Positions 20,661 to 31,550 of a DNA stretch of 64,000 bases are shown here, piece by piece. Numbering within the stretch: position 1 is the stretch's first letter; each line of letters begins with the position of its first letter. Source of the stretch: Triatoma infestans. Lineage: Eukaryota > Arthropoda > Insecta > Hemiptera > Reduviidae. The notes beneath the pieces are model-generated. The model was not told the DNA's origin and did no database searches. It saw only the letters and a list, made by a program, of their open reading frames with translations. The stretch is from NCBI GenBank assembly GCA_011037195.1, contig JAAEAF010003566.1, positions 1 through 64,000 of the forward strand, written 5' to 3'. The translations under genes and the position numbers were made by a program.

Positions 20661-20922
20661 TCTAACGGCAAGAGAGAGAACACAGGCCCGCTAGAGTGGG
20701 AGAACCTGCATATAAGCCAGTGAGAATCTAGCTAGAGGATATATATCAGATTTAACCATACATCGCGCCAACGTGTCATAACTCTACTCTCACCTTTTAT
20801 TCTATAAAATCATTACAAGTCCAGTGCAGTTTGTGTAAACTTATAGCTATATTTTATAACAGTGTCTTCATATCTCGCCTAATTAATCAAACCCAATTTC
20901 TCTCCTCATTAACTCCATTATA
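20661..20922 (+). mobile_element. LTR family B, second of a head-to-tail pair
   Basis: It begins TCTAACGGCAAGAGAGAGAA and repeats the whole block order of the preceding unit, ending 'cccaatttctctcctcatta' then 'actccattata'. A short internal deletion removes the second GA-rich block. Two abutting LTRs without an internal region could reflect recombination between tandem LTRs. Confidence 0.7.
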
Positions 20923-21254
20923 GTATTCAATTGGACCAATGGCTGAACTCTCTGGATTGAAATAAATTGCAGAAGGCATTGTAAAAAAGAAAAAAATGTT
21001 ATCCGATAATACTGTTGGCAGTTTTAATAGCAATTACTTACTACTTCATAATGGAAATTCAAGAAAGGTAATTTAACTGTTCATTATGCTCTAAATAATT
21101 TCCAAACTAGCATTTCTCCTATAATAATAATAATGTTTTATCGGGAAAAGTCAGTAAAGCCTCTGATTATTTTATAAAGAAGGGCAACGTTGCCATTCCA
21201 AGACTTATCAGAATTTTAAATACATACAAATCAGATACATACATGGGAGCCTAA
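20923..21254. other. Unassigned sequence
   Basis: Mostly A/T-rich. One frame near 21170-21240 (KGNVAIPRLIRI-like) could be an upstream part of the LINE fragment that follows, but is not conserved enough to call. Confidence 0.3.
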
Positions 21255-21600
21255 ATCATTACAATTTAATTCTCTGGTGTCTAGTGTAATCTTCTACAGG
21301 TCTGAAGTATGGGCAATGAACTATTGGAACCAAGTCGAGAAAATTCAATTGAAATTACTCAAATACTTATTAAACCTCCCCAGTAATATCAGTAGTTGTA
21401 TAGAAACTGAAGTTACCCATTTAAAGACTAAAATTTTCAGTAGTGCTTTAAAGTGGTAGTTCTTCCGGATAGTAGTTTGCAGAAAATACGTACGCTTTAC
21501 TCGCTTGAATGACTTGATAGATTTAAGTTTTCCGTTTGACTGGTCAGATAATTTAATTAAATATTCTCTACACAATAGGTGGCATGTCTTTGCCAAGATG
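21255..21600 (+). mobile_element. LINE reverse transcriptase C-terminal fragment
   Basis: The frame at 21277-21459 reads FYRSEVWAMNYWNQVEKIQ then LKLLKYLLNLPSNISSCI, ending in TKIFSSALKW. It fits the 'Y.(S/C)E.W....(V/I)EK.Q..(F/L)LK.LL..P.NT' thumb region common in arthropod LINE RTs. Frameshifted sequence to about 21600 continues the similarity. The catalytic region is missing. Confidence 0.55.
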
Positions 21601-21617
21601 TTGAAAATGGTATACTC

Positions 21618-22165
21618 ATTTTTTTTTTTTCTCCTTCAATAATTTATTTGCAACTGTACAATATATACAATAAGCAAATGTGATAAATGATTACAAGACA
21701 TGATTTACATGGGAAGAAAATACCCAGTGGCATTACTTCAAGGCTGTGGAGTTAATTTAAAAGGTCACGGGGCCACTGACGCTTCAGGCGTCGAGAAGGA
21801 TTATCAGGTAAGGTTTGACTAGCAAGTTGCTGAACCAAAGGATTATGATGATGGGTAAGGGAGTTATGGAATCTTTGATAGCGGGATTTAATTAGGTCGG
21901 ACACATATGGAATGGATAGGTCATTATGTAAGGTTGTATTGGAGACATAATAAGGAGCATTGGTGATTTTTCGTAGGATTTTGGATTGTAAGGATTGGAT
22001 ACGGTAAACGTTGGAATGCTTAGTGGATCCCCATACCTCTAGTCCGTAAGTCCATATTGGTCGTAGTAAAGTTTTGTATAGTGTGAGCTTATTTTTTAAA
22101 GTAAGTTTGGATCGTTTGTCTAAGAGTCTTGAAAGGATAAGAAATCGCCTATATAATCGCCTGGT
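21618..22165 (-). mobile_element. Jockey-type LINE, RT C-terminus and 3' end
   Basis: On the minus strand a nearly continuous frame reads LLDKRSKLTLKNKLTLYKTL, LRPIWTYGLEVWGSTKHSNV, RIQSLQSKILRKITNAPYYV and SDLIKSRYQRFHNSL, ending RRLKRQWPRDLLN. It is followed by a 3' untranslated region with 'aataaatta' and a poly-A tail (T run at 21620-21632 on plus). This is the thumb and C-terminal end of a jockey-clade ORF2, 5'-truncated but little degraded. A related copy lies at 60.9-61.7 kb. Confidence 0.8.
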
Positions 22166-22894
22166 ATACTCTTAAAGTTCAAAAGCCACATCCTAACATC
22201 AGTAATTTTATTTGCAGAGAAACTTATTTAGATAACCCTAATATATGGAAAATACAACTTATATGTCAATTACGATTGCCTAGTAATAAAAGCCCCCCAC
22301 CAAAATAAAAAAAAAAATGACACTTTAAATGTACACACAAACTTTATAACTAAATGGCGATGCGAACACACAGCTTTCTGATGTCTGCGTCAGCGGAGGA
22401 CATTTTAATTAATACTTAAACATTTGTGCAAAGTATTTTTAGAAAGTAGTCAATAATTTCTATTCTCTATCTGAGGATTTACAATTTTATAACCGAATAA
22501 AAGTTATTCCACTTTTGAACATAAAAAATTCCTATTTTTAGAATCATTTGACCCTTTTTTCCAAACGTAAATATTTCTGCAGTATAAATTCCTTCATTTC
22601 CTTAGATTATTATTATTATTAATCTAATTTATTACTAAATAAACCACATTTTTATATGAATTTTTTATTGTATTTTAATGTACAATAGAATGACTTATTC
22701 TATTTTATAGAATAGTCCTTTTTTTTTATAAATTTTTTATTGGTAATTCTAAATTTTAATATTGTACTAATCTAATATTTATTATTTATACATACGGGCA
22801 ATGTCCATTTTACATAATAATAAAGTGCAAAAAACAATCAAATTGCAAATGCTTGAAGAAAAGAACATAAAAACAATAAACAGTTCCGAAGAAT
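22166..22894. other. Unassigned AT-rich sequence
   Basis: No coding signal. It contains a short ATT run at 22606-22620 and several T runs. Confidence 0.4.
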
Positions 22895-23335
22895 CTATAT
22901 TATTATTGAAGGAGACCATGAACAAAAAGTAAATCCGCAATGTTTCTTCGTTCGCCTAGTGAAGTCAGATTTATAGAAAATATTTTAGGGTATTGACAAC
23001 GGAAATGTTCTCGTTTTAAGAATTTTGTTTGTATTTTCTCGATCATAATAATATTAGTAATATCCAGTAAATGGAGACCAAATACAACTAAGATATTTGA
23101 GTACAGGACAGACAATATGAGAATATAGCTATATTAATGATGCCACATTTGTAAAATCACAAGAAGATCAATATGTGAACCTCAGCAATATAGGCTTGTT
23201 TGCAAATTAAATGTGAAGATTAAATGTTAACTTATTATCCAGCCATACATCTTGATCTTTAGTAGCCGATAATCTTGCAAACAGAGAATTATTTATATTG
23301 TAATCGAAGAGTATGTTATTAATTTCCAGAAAATA
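22895..23335 (-). mobile_element. LINE reverse transcriptase fragment
   Basis: The minus strand reads through frames: INNSLFARLSA, then a DLGV-like WLD block, KLTFN..I, and the open frame ending IIMIEKIQTKFLKREHFRCQ then INLTSLGERRNIADLLFVHG. This is the thumb region of a jockey/CR1-like RT, where the last block is typically 'L..L..RR...DL.F.....'. It is truncated at both ends and directly abuts a family A repeat. Confidence 0.65.
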
Positions 23336-23343
23336 AATAATGA

Positions 23344-23515
23344 CAGTTTGACCGGTTTGAGATTTTCATCCATCGTCAGAGCAAATTCACCGAATTCGTG
23401 TAAAAAGTTCACTTCAACGTAATGTTTCTGTTACACTCCACTTGTTGGTTGGATATACGAGGATATGGGTTATAAGGTTATGTTACTATCTGTGTGTAAC
23501 ATTCCTAGTTATTAT
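23344..23515 (-). repeat. Family A repeat
   Basis: It begins 'gaccggtttgagattttcat', then 'catcgtcagagcaaattcac', 'gttcacttcaacgtaatgtt' and 'cacttgttggttgg', ending 'gttatgttactatctgtgtg'. The motif on the minus strand is CTGACGATGGATGAAAATCT followed by CAAACCGGTC, so GAAA has become CAAA. Confidence 0.7.
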
Positions 23516-24149
23516 TTATTTAAGTGTAATACCATATTATTTTGCCTGCACCAATAATAAAGGGTGATAAGAGAGTTTTGTAGAGTTATACGTATTGCTT
23601 GGTAATTTTATTAAGCAGATTTCTATACTTTTCTGATTCAGATAATCACAGTTTTCAGTTAGTTATTAAAAATTAGCAAATATTACTGTTTCCGCAGGTG
23701 TTCATTTTCACAATCCTAAACTAAAGTAATGCTGAACAATATTAAACAATCTCACATTCACAATTTAGCGAATGATCTATGAATATATGTATTTATGAAC
23801 AAAATATCTAAAAATAGAAAACTTGCAGTTGGTTCAAAATTGATATTCAGTGTATGATTCGACACTAGGTTTCGTTTAGCAGAAATGCGACATCTAGGAA
23901 GTTATATTTTTAGTTTTTGTATATTGTAAGTTATACTTCTCCGAAACGATGTGTTTATATTACCAGCTCCAAACTAGAATATGGAGTCCCAGTTTATAGT
24001 TCAGTCTATGAAGAGTCGGTAATGCTGTCTCCTTAGCTTAGATATAAACAATATATTCGACAACCCACATATCGAATCTTTCTATTAATAACGCTACTGG
24101 ACGTAATCTTTTAGGATCTTGGTTGAGGAATTATTAGAATTGAAGGAAT
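23516..24149. other. Unassigned AT-rich sequence
   Basis: No gene was recognised. 23990-24070 is less A/T-rich and one frame gives 'LEYGVPVYSSVYE', possibly a trace of LINE RT; too short to call. Confidence 0.3.
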
Positions 24150-24714
24150 TGTTAGGTTCCTAGTTATTAACTTCTAAAGGCGTGTGAATGCTTCCTATCT
24201 GTCATTATAGAGTGTTCGAAGATAGTTGAAGTCATGGGTATTATGTACGGAGGAAGTTAAGAACGAATTCACGCGCATATATATAGTCAGGCATAAAGCA
24301 CATTAATGATAAAAATAATTATACGTAAATTATCTGTGTTGACCCTAAAGGAGACTTTAAAAACTTATTGTTCGTCTGTGCAACCGAGTCACAATTAACT
24401 GTTTTGAACCAGCACTGAAGAAGTGAAGCTAACTTAATTGGGTGTTTAACAGATTTCCTTTCACTTTATTAATTAATGTTAGATAATTAAGAACTTTGCA
24501 ATATACTTTCAACTTATTTTGTTCAATTAGTTAATAATTTCATAATTAGAAATTTTCTCTTATACACTTCTGAATTTATTTAGCAAACTTTTCAAACTAA
24601 CTCCTCAAAGGAATTAATTTATATTAAACTAAATGGTACAACCCCTTATTTCAGCTGCTCCTAACTAACCCTTTCTCATCGTTTATCCGCCCTTATCTTT
24701 CGTTATTCGCTACA
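24150..24714 (+). mobile_element. Possible Gypsy-type LTR with primer-binding site
   Basis: The right edge reads 'cgttattcgctaca', then AC and TGGAGCCTTGGATC. An LTR ending in CA followed after two bases by TGG is the usual layout of an LTR plus tRNA primer-binding site. The left edge TGTTAGG at 24150 would give TG...CA ends. A TATA-like 'catatatatagtcag' is at about 24275. No internal protein follows, so the element would be truncated just after the primer site. The left boundary is a guess. Confidence 0.4.
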
Positions 24715-25034
24715 ACTGGAGCCTTGGATCTTTTTATGTTTCCAGCTAGAAGTAGGTAAGTAAAATTTATATTCATCACCATACAGTTTATTAAATAATT
24801 ATTAACTTTTATATCGAAAACTATTAGAAAACTCTTTATAAGATTATTGAAATGGAATTAGTAAAGTACATAGCTATTAACTTTAAGTTATCTATATTTT
24901 TTTTTGGATAAGTATAAAGAGAACAAATAGTAATCCGAATGGATTTCTTCTTTTTCCATGGAGCAATTTTAATAATTTATAAGATGGTTAAAAATGATTT
25001 TTCAATAAATACATACTCAATAAAGCCTGGCATC
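24715..25034. other. Unassigned AT-rich sequence
   Basis: Contains the putative primer-binding site at 24717-24730 and otherwise no recognisable feature. Confidence 0.35.
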
Positions 25035-25212
25035 AGTGAAGATATTAGCTCAGCGGTAGCACGCTGAATTCCCACGCGGACATCCCGAACTCGAATCTAG
25101 CAGTGCTACCTTTAGATTTTCTTTTCTTATGAGCGGTACAGTTCACTACCCGGTGAAGGATAGGGCTGTCTATAGCTAGAGAACACTGGCAGTGCACTGA
25201 GAAGGATCCAAG
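25035..25212 (+). mobile_element. SINE-1, plus copy
   Basis: Head: 'attagctcagcggtagcacg' (A-box-like), 'cgaactcgaatctagcagtg' (degenerate B box), then 'ctacctttagattttctttt', 'agggctgtctatagct', 'gaacactggcagtgcactga' and 'gaaggatcc'. The 3' end and tail are not recognisable. Confidence 0.7.
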
Positions 25213-27308
25213 GGCACAACAGGAGAAGGATTTCAGGTCGCAGTCCGTATCCCCAATAAGTGTTTATAATGCCTGGATTCATAGTTTCTCTAACTTTAAT
25301 CAGGGAAACCTTACACTACAATTTATTACTCAGTTTGGATTTCATACATGATAAAGATAGAAAGCAAAATTTTAGTAAATACTGTTAGAATAGTGTTTGT
25401 TAGAAGTCAGGAAAGTCCTCAGTAACCTAATTTAATTTAATATCATAAAATAGTGATCTAAAGCGACATCTGGTGCATTGGTATTTGCATATCGCCGGGA
25501 GTCTTTATTAATAAACAAATAATAATAAAGTTGTAAATAAGCGAACTGGAGGGAAAACAATGGATTCAATGACTTTCTCGCGAAGTTGCAGACTAAATGG
25601 GAATAGAATAACGAAGAGGGTCAGAGTCTGTACCATGTGGAAGAACTCTGGCCGTTATTACTTCGTAAGAGTTAAATTAGCTTATCAAAGGCAATGTAGG
25701 GTTAAACAACTTCTGACTCAAAGCAGAAGGTTAATAACGTTTGGCATTATTGTTAAATATTTTATGCTCCGCAAATTACGATAAAAAGTCTTATTATTCT
25801 GAAAATCTAGACAAAAATTCTAAGTGTATTTTTATTTTCATTTTTTGGAAGTGACCCGAAGTCTATTATCTATGAAATGCTAAAGCAAATTCATGTCTAT
25901 TCTACATAGCCAACTCAAAGACGAACAACAAATAAGCCGGAATTCAGCCTCAGATTGTTCTTCTCACCACATCTCAATCATTCCTAAGTGAGATGGAATC
26001 CTAAAGCAGATACTGTGGATGCTGCTGAATTTTCAAAAGTCTATTTCACGTTTGATAATTTTCGTATTAAAGATTAAGTAAAAATACCGCCACCATCTTA
26101 CGTACAGTCGTCTATTTAATAGTGAACTAAAGGTAAGGACTATACTGAAATGATTGTCAGCTATGTTTATGTTTTGAAGATGGTACTCAAATGACTGCTG
26201 TCTAATCAGTATTCTAGGTAATCAGTAATCCTGCAATACTGATCAGAACAGGTTTTTGTGACATGCCAAAACTAAGTTTTGGAATAAGTGAAAAAAGTTA
26301 GCCAATTTAGTTAATCCAGAGATTTCCTTCGTATCGGCTATCAAGATTGCGTATAACAACCTTAAAGAAGACTGCTTTCTCAGACTTATAGAATATTCTA
26401 AAAGTATGTCTAAATCCCTCAGTGAGATGGATCTAAGCTAGGATGTATAAATCATTCTGCCTTTTTCTCGTGATAACTTGCGAAAGACCTAAGATCAGTA
26501 GGGATCCCAAGAGCACCGTTTGAGAACTAGTAAAAAAAAACAGTACCCCAATGATTTTTTGTTCGAAGTGAAACAATATTATTTAGACAGTTTAATTTTA
26601 ATAGACATCAAGAACTATTTGATGCTTGAGGACTCCTAGTAATAGACACTAATGTATTATGATTGGAATGGAAGATATCTACGAAATAGCAAAAGAAGTT
26701 ATAAGTACATATACATAGCCTCCCGTATATGTGTAAATATATATATATATATATTTGAAAGAGAGAGAGAGAGAGAGAGTGAATGAGAGAGTACCATTGA
26801 TAAGGCGAGTAGGAGAAGCCGAGAAGTCCAGGAGTATGCAATAAAATATACAGGGGTCACAAAATAGTGTGGGACAAAGAGGGCCTGAAAGTCCATACTA
26901 CCTAAAGGAGAAGATACTCATGGAAAATTCATAGCAGATAGCGGTCGGCTCTTCTCCATGTCTTCCTTTTACACCCGCAACAACCCTCTCCTCTAACCAG
27001 TACACATGTCACTCACACACACACACACATACTACATATCCATGCCACATGAAACCAAATTGTCACTGATTCCAAACTTACTCTTATTATTATGTAGCAG
27101 TATGCCTTGTATAAGTATACAATATAAATTTATTGAAATTTCTATTATATATATATATTTTTATAGTTATTATTTTCTTTATTTTGTATTAAATTTTTCA
27201 TTTATCTTAGCGTTTATTGAACAATTAATAATATATAAATAGATCATAAAGAGCAAACCATTATTTTTAGTTCATTCTGTTGAGAAAATTGAGGCTGAAA
27301 TTAAATGA
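25213..27308. other. Unassigned sequence with microsatellites
   Basis: No gene was recognised. The frame at 25560-25784 starts after a G-rich context and encodes a basic 74-residue peptide with no motif I know. (AT)n lies at about 26738-26754, (GA)n at 26760-26779 and (CA)n at 27015-27029. The short frames there are microsatellite translations. Sequence between 25.4 and 26.6 kb is less biased than average and might be an unrecognised old element. Confidence 0.35.
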
Positions 27309-27772
27309 TGTAATGGAGTTGATGAGGAGAGAAATTAGGTTAGATTAATTAGACGAGATATGAAGATACTGTTATAATATTGTTATAAGTTATCACTGAC
27401 TGCATTGGACTTGTAATGATTTTATAGAATAAAAGATGTGAGTAGAGATATGACACGATGCGAAGTATGGTTGAATCTGATAGATTGATGTCTAGATCTC
27501 TTACTGGCTTATATACAGGTTCTCCCCACTCTAGGCTGCTAAGTGAGAGAGTATGAGAGAGAGTCTGTTTTCTCTCGTCGGGCTTTTGTTCTCAACCTGT
27601 ATATAAGCCAGTAAGAGATCTAGACATCGATCTATCAGATTCAACCATACATTCTATAAAATCATTACAAGTCCAGTGCAGTCAGTGTTAGCTTACAACT
27701 ATATTATAACAGTGTCTTCATATCTCGTCTAATTAAACTAACCTAATTTCTCTCCTCATCAACGCCATTATA
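27309..27772. mobile_element. Palindromic LTR, family B (inverted pair)
   Basis: From 27309 to about 27594 the sequence is an essentially full-length LTR on the minus strand, including the complement of the TATA block. At about 27595 it switches to the plus strand at 'aacctgtatataagccagta' and runs to the LTR end 'cgccattata' at 27772. The right unit lacks the first ~100 bases of the LTR. The arms (about 180 bases) are very similar, with 'tctagatctcttactggctt' and 'aagccagtaagagatctaga' facing each other. Its outward-facing 3' ends match the layout at 16.6-17.1 kb. Confidence 0.75.
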
Positions 27773-28776
27773 ATGACGAAGAAGGTTGATTATTATATTG
27801 GCCGAAACGCAGGGAAATATTTATTAATTTTCTCCAGTCAGTCACACACATACGTCTGGTAATTTGTAAATAAATATTATCCTTCTTATATTGATATCCT
27901 TATAAATTTTATTCTAAAATAGTAATGATTTTGGGAAAGTTTAGTCTTCCTTCTAAAGTATAACCATTCCTTATATTATACAATCCTACCATCTGCATAA
28001 TATTAATAAGAATTAAATTTATGAGCAATAAGAGTTTGAAAAAAAAATCAATAGACCTGAACCTTACTGAACGATTTTTTTTTTTTTTTTAGTTTACTGC
28101 GATTTCTACTCCGACACTTTAAGACAACGTCCATAAAAGGTTGATATTAGGTACACAAGATTGACTGATACCCAGCTCTATAAAACTTCGAGCTTGAGAA
28201 CCAGGTCACAGAAGAATAGTCATTTTTTTTTGAGGGAGGCGAACGTCCATGAAGATTTATCTATGTTTATATAGACTACCTCTAGCTCACCACCACCAGA
28301 TCATTCATTATTCACACTAACTGTGGAATATTTCACAGACGATTACATTCTATTGACAAACACTGACACCTACTAGAATCATATAATGATTTATGTTTTT
28401 AATAGTCATTACTACTATACATCCAAAACTACTGTTCTGATAGGAAAAAATATACAGCTGGGGAAGTCAATAGCAATGTACTCGTAAAGATAAAAGAATT
28501 AGAGCTAGGCCTTTCTTAAACAGTTTGGCAGATTGCCTGTTTTTGTAACTCAAAATGAAAGTTTTGTTTAGGAACTAAAAAAAAAAGTTTATAAAAAAAT
28601 AATAATTGTAAAATAAATAGTTTACTTATTCTGTAGATTTGTTGTAGAAAAAAGTATAAGAGTAAACTTGTTAAAAGCACGCAGCAGCGTTAATACTTTT
28701 GGTTGGCAAATTATGTTAAGCAGAAAGTTTTCAATTTTGAAGTAATTTATCGTAAAAAAATTAATAATGCTATTTT
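27773..28776. other. Unassigned AT-rich sequence
   Basis: No gene. T run at 28075-28090, A runs near 28578 and 28757. No repeat family was recognised. Confidence 0.4.
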
Positions 28777-28784
28777 ACATCATT

Positions 28785-29019
28785 AATTTGTTTTTTTTAA
28801 TTTAGGGCGCACGTCAACATCTATGGTCATTGGCGTCCGGAGACTTCTAAGTGCACTGCCGGCTTCCGGACAGTGTTCTCTTGTTACAGACAACACTGTC
28901 CAGAGGGCTGTAGACGCTCCTAGGCAGAAAAAAAATTTAAGGGTAGCACACCCAGACGCGAGCCAGGGTCCTCTGCGTGGAAGTTAAGTTCGCTAACCAC
29001 TTAGCTATTCCCTTCCCTG
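28785..29019 (-). mobile_element. SINE-1 with target-site duplication
   Basis: Plus-strand reading shows 'cgcacgtcaacatctatggt', 'cattggcgtccggagact', 'tgcactgccggcttccggac', 'gctgtagacgctcctaggca' and the tRNA-like head on minus ('taagtggttagcg'). The B box is mutated. It is flanked by ACATCATT at 28777-28784 and 29020-29027. Confidence 0.8.
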
Positions 29020-29112
29020 ACATCATTGATAATAACTGACAAATTCCTCAGCTGGATGATGTAGTGTATACAAAAATATCCTGGATTATATTTAACATTT
29101 TTCCCCAATTAT

Positions 29113-29363
29113 TTTTTTTTTTTTTTTTATTTATTTATTTAAGGCGTCTCAACATCTGTGGTCATTTGCGCCCGGAGCCTTCTCAGTGCACTGCCGGCCT
29201 CCGGACAGTGTTCTCCCGTTACAGACAACACTGTCCATCACCGGACAGTGAGCTGTAGGGGCTCCTAGGAAGAGAAAATCTAAGGGTAGCACGGCTGGAT
29301 TCGAACCCGTGATCTCCGCGTTACTAGTCCAGCGCGCTACCACTGAGCTAATCCCTTCCCTTC
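29113..29363 (-). mobile_element. SINE-1, best-preserved copy, with target-site duplication
   Basis: On the minus strand the head reads 'attagctcagtggtagcgcg' (A box) and 'gggttcgaatccagccgtgc' (B box), both close to consensus. The body, 'gctcactgtccggtgatgga' and 'gaacactgtccggaggccgg', ends with 'gcgcaaatgaccacagatgt' and an A-rich tail. CCCCAATTAT flanks it at 29103-29112 and 29364-29373. The good promoter and clean duplication suggest a relatively recent insertion. The reading frames on both strands are not genes. Confidence 0.85.
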
Positions 29364-29373
29364 CCCCAATTAT

Positions 29374-30134
29374 ATTTTTTTTTTTTAATAAAGAAAGTTA
29401 ATGTTAAATATTAAAAAAAAAAAAAAAAAAAAATGTTTAGAGAGAAAGATAAAATGTTCCATATTTTCTGTATTCATAAAATTACATTTTGTTGGTAAAA
29501 ATTTCTGCCTAAATTTAAGAAAAATATTAACATACTTTTCTGCATGATAATAAATTAAAAACAAGTTATGGACGAAGATTTCCTTTTGAACAAAACTGAC
29601 GGGCTTGAAGATCTAATTTATTGCGCCCAAGAATAAATTAATGAATTATTCAAGAATTTTTTTTTTGATAATTAATTGTTTGTTAGCTGAGATAAATAAA
29701 TAAAGTTGATTTGTTTTATTATTTTACAGCATTTTCTTTGTTTTTTTTTTTTATTGTTATTTTTATGAAAATATATAATTTCTGTCCGGACATCTGTCCG
29801 GGCGTCTTAGTTTTATTTATTTATTTATTGTTTGACAGCACGATAGATCTCCTAGTGTAAGGTTACAGTGGAATGAAGCTCATAGCATCTCTTATTAATC
29901 TTAATCGAATCTATTTTTTGCAATTACCATTATGCCATACAGTCATTGTAAGTTTATAATGTATAATTAAATCAGATTGTGTAGTTTATAATATTCCTAA
30001 AAGTCGTTTTTGACTTTCAGACTATATTGCAATCTAAGTAAATAAATTCAAAAAAAAATATTTTACCCCTTTATATTTTCAAACCTATTTCATTTAGATA
30101 TTTCATAATATCTAAACCCATGTCCATGCCGATA
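29374..30134. other. Unassigned AT-rich sequence
   Basis: A run at about 29412-29433, T run near 29740. No gene or repeat family was recognised. Confidence 0.4.
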
Positions 30135-30475
30135 TAATGAGAGATCCGAATCATTAAAGATTCATAGGATCCGAAGAGCGGAGAAGCAGACATTTAATGA
30201 ATCAAAAGCCAGTTACTCCCCAACTAGGCCAGACTAGGAAGGGAGAGTTTGATTCATATACATACAGCAAAAGCACTACAGTTCAGGACAGTTTACGATA
30301 ACCAGTCAGCAACCTATCTACTACCTACTCAGCCAGCCTGTCTCTTTATATTTCTCTGACTATTTATCTTCTATTTTACTGTAAAGTCTCCTTGCAGTTT
30401 GTGGGTTCTATTCATTATACAGGGTTCAGCATACCATCTAGTTTATTTCTCATTCCTAAATTTATTCTCTCTAAT

Positions 30476-30522
<47 letters not shown>

Positions 30523-30530
30523 TACATCCA
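30135..30530 (+). mobile_element. LTR-like sequence, related to family C
   Basis: It shows 'gagagatccgaatc', an A/G-rich first part, 'caggacagtttacg', 'ccagtcagcaacctatctac', 'ttactgtaaagtctcc', 'ttgcagtttgtggg', 'ttatacagggttcagcatac' and 'attctctctaattctctctc'. These follow the family C order. The (TC)n(AC)n microsatellite at its 3' end seems to have grown from the terminal CTCTC. Confidence 0.5.
30476..30522. repeat. (TC)n(AC)n compound microsatellite
   Basis: About 12 TC units run directly into about 12 CA units at the end of an LTR-like sequence. Confidence 0.9.
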
Positions 30531-30867
30531 TTACATCACTCTCATGCCCTCTATTTCTAAAATTGTTTTGTAATTAAATAGGGTTTTAATAATAGAAGTA
30601 AGTCCATTGAATAAAACATTCCATTGCTGGCTGAAACGTGGGCAAATTAAATGCTCCATCTCAGAGCGTAATGCACAATAAGGAGAACTCTCTACACCTA
30701 TTTGTATAGGCGCCTATGCTGTTGTTAGCTTTCAGTCGACAGATCGTCTTAATAGCGTATATTTATATACCTAGGCTATGTTATGGTAAATAATGGGGGA
30801 TAATGTACTTCAAAAATAACTGATAAAGGGAGAAACTGGTTTCATTTTTTGTATTTCACTTTATATT

Positions 30868-30905
<38 letters not shown>

Positions 30906-31548
30906 CGCAGCAAACCAAGAAAAAGGAACATTTAACGATTTCTCCATATAGCAGATTAAAAGTCAAACAAACACAGATGATAAACTCGGCCCTAGGAAAA
31001 CTTCTTTTGAGAAATATTTATCTAGCAATATTTTTGGTGTTCCTCCATTCGCAGGCAACGTAAATTATGCTATTGTTGTCAGTAATATCAATTTTATTTT
31101 AAGTATTGCCTTTTGTGAGAGTGTATTAATAAAAATGTAATGGTAGTAGTATATGATGTTGAAGAAAAGACACTGAATGTGGACTCACAGTTAATATTTG
31201 GCGTTACTTATGTGAGAGGAAAATAGTGATCGAATGGAGTTATGATGTTTGTGATGAAATTAGAAAGACAGTGTTTGGCTGACTGAATCATTTGACAAGC
31301 AAAGTGGCTAGTTGGAATTCTTTCTTCTTCTACTAGCTAGTGAGTAACACAATCACACCACTCGCCTCATTCACTCACTCAGGGAAACATAAAAAGTGTA
31401 TTTCTTAAGAAAACTCAATTTCACGTTACTTCCTTTTCAATAGTGTGAGAAGGACCAATATTTAGGAAGTTGTTACGTCAAAGTTTATCTTGCGTCTTGG
31501 TGACGAGATTTGGTATTTAAAAAAGGGTTTATAATATATTTATTACTT
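30531..31548. other. Unassigned sequence with a 33-base poly-A run
   Basis: The A run at 30872-30904 is the longest in the window and could be a retrotransposon tail, but no recognisable element adjoins it. 31,300-31,540 is ordinary A/T-rich sequence. Confidence 0.4.
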
Positions 31549-31550
31549 TC

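Noticed and set aside
22606..22630. LINE tail (ATT)n
   Set aside because: Short run with no LINE protein abutting it, unlike 5545-5583 and 49630-49642.
25560..25784. Small basic protein-coding gene
   Set aside because: No motif, no splice context, and no second copy to judge conservation; left as unassigned.
26608..26896. Frames with SLSLSL and IYIYIY runs
   Set aside because: Translation of (GA)n and (AT)n microsatellites.
29270..29360. Functional tRNA gene on minus
   Set aside because: Good A and B boxes, but part of SINE-1, which recurs about nine times with the same body.
30476..30522. CRISPR-like or satellite array
   Set aside because: Plain dinucleotide microsatellite; no spacer-repeat structure anywhere in the window.
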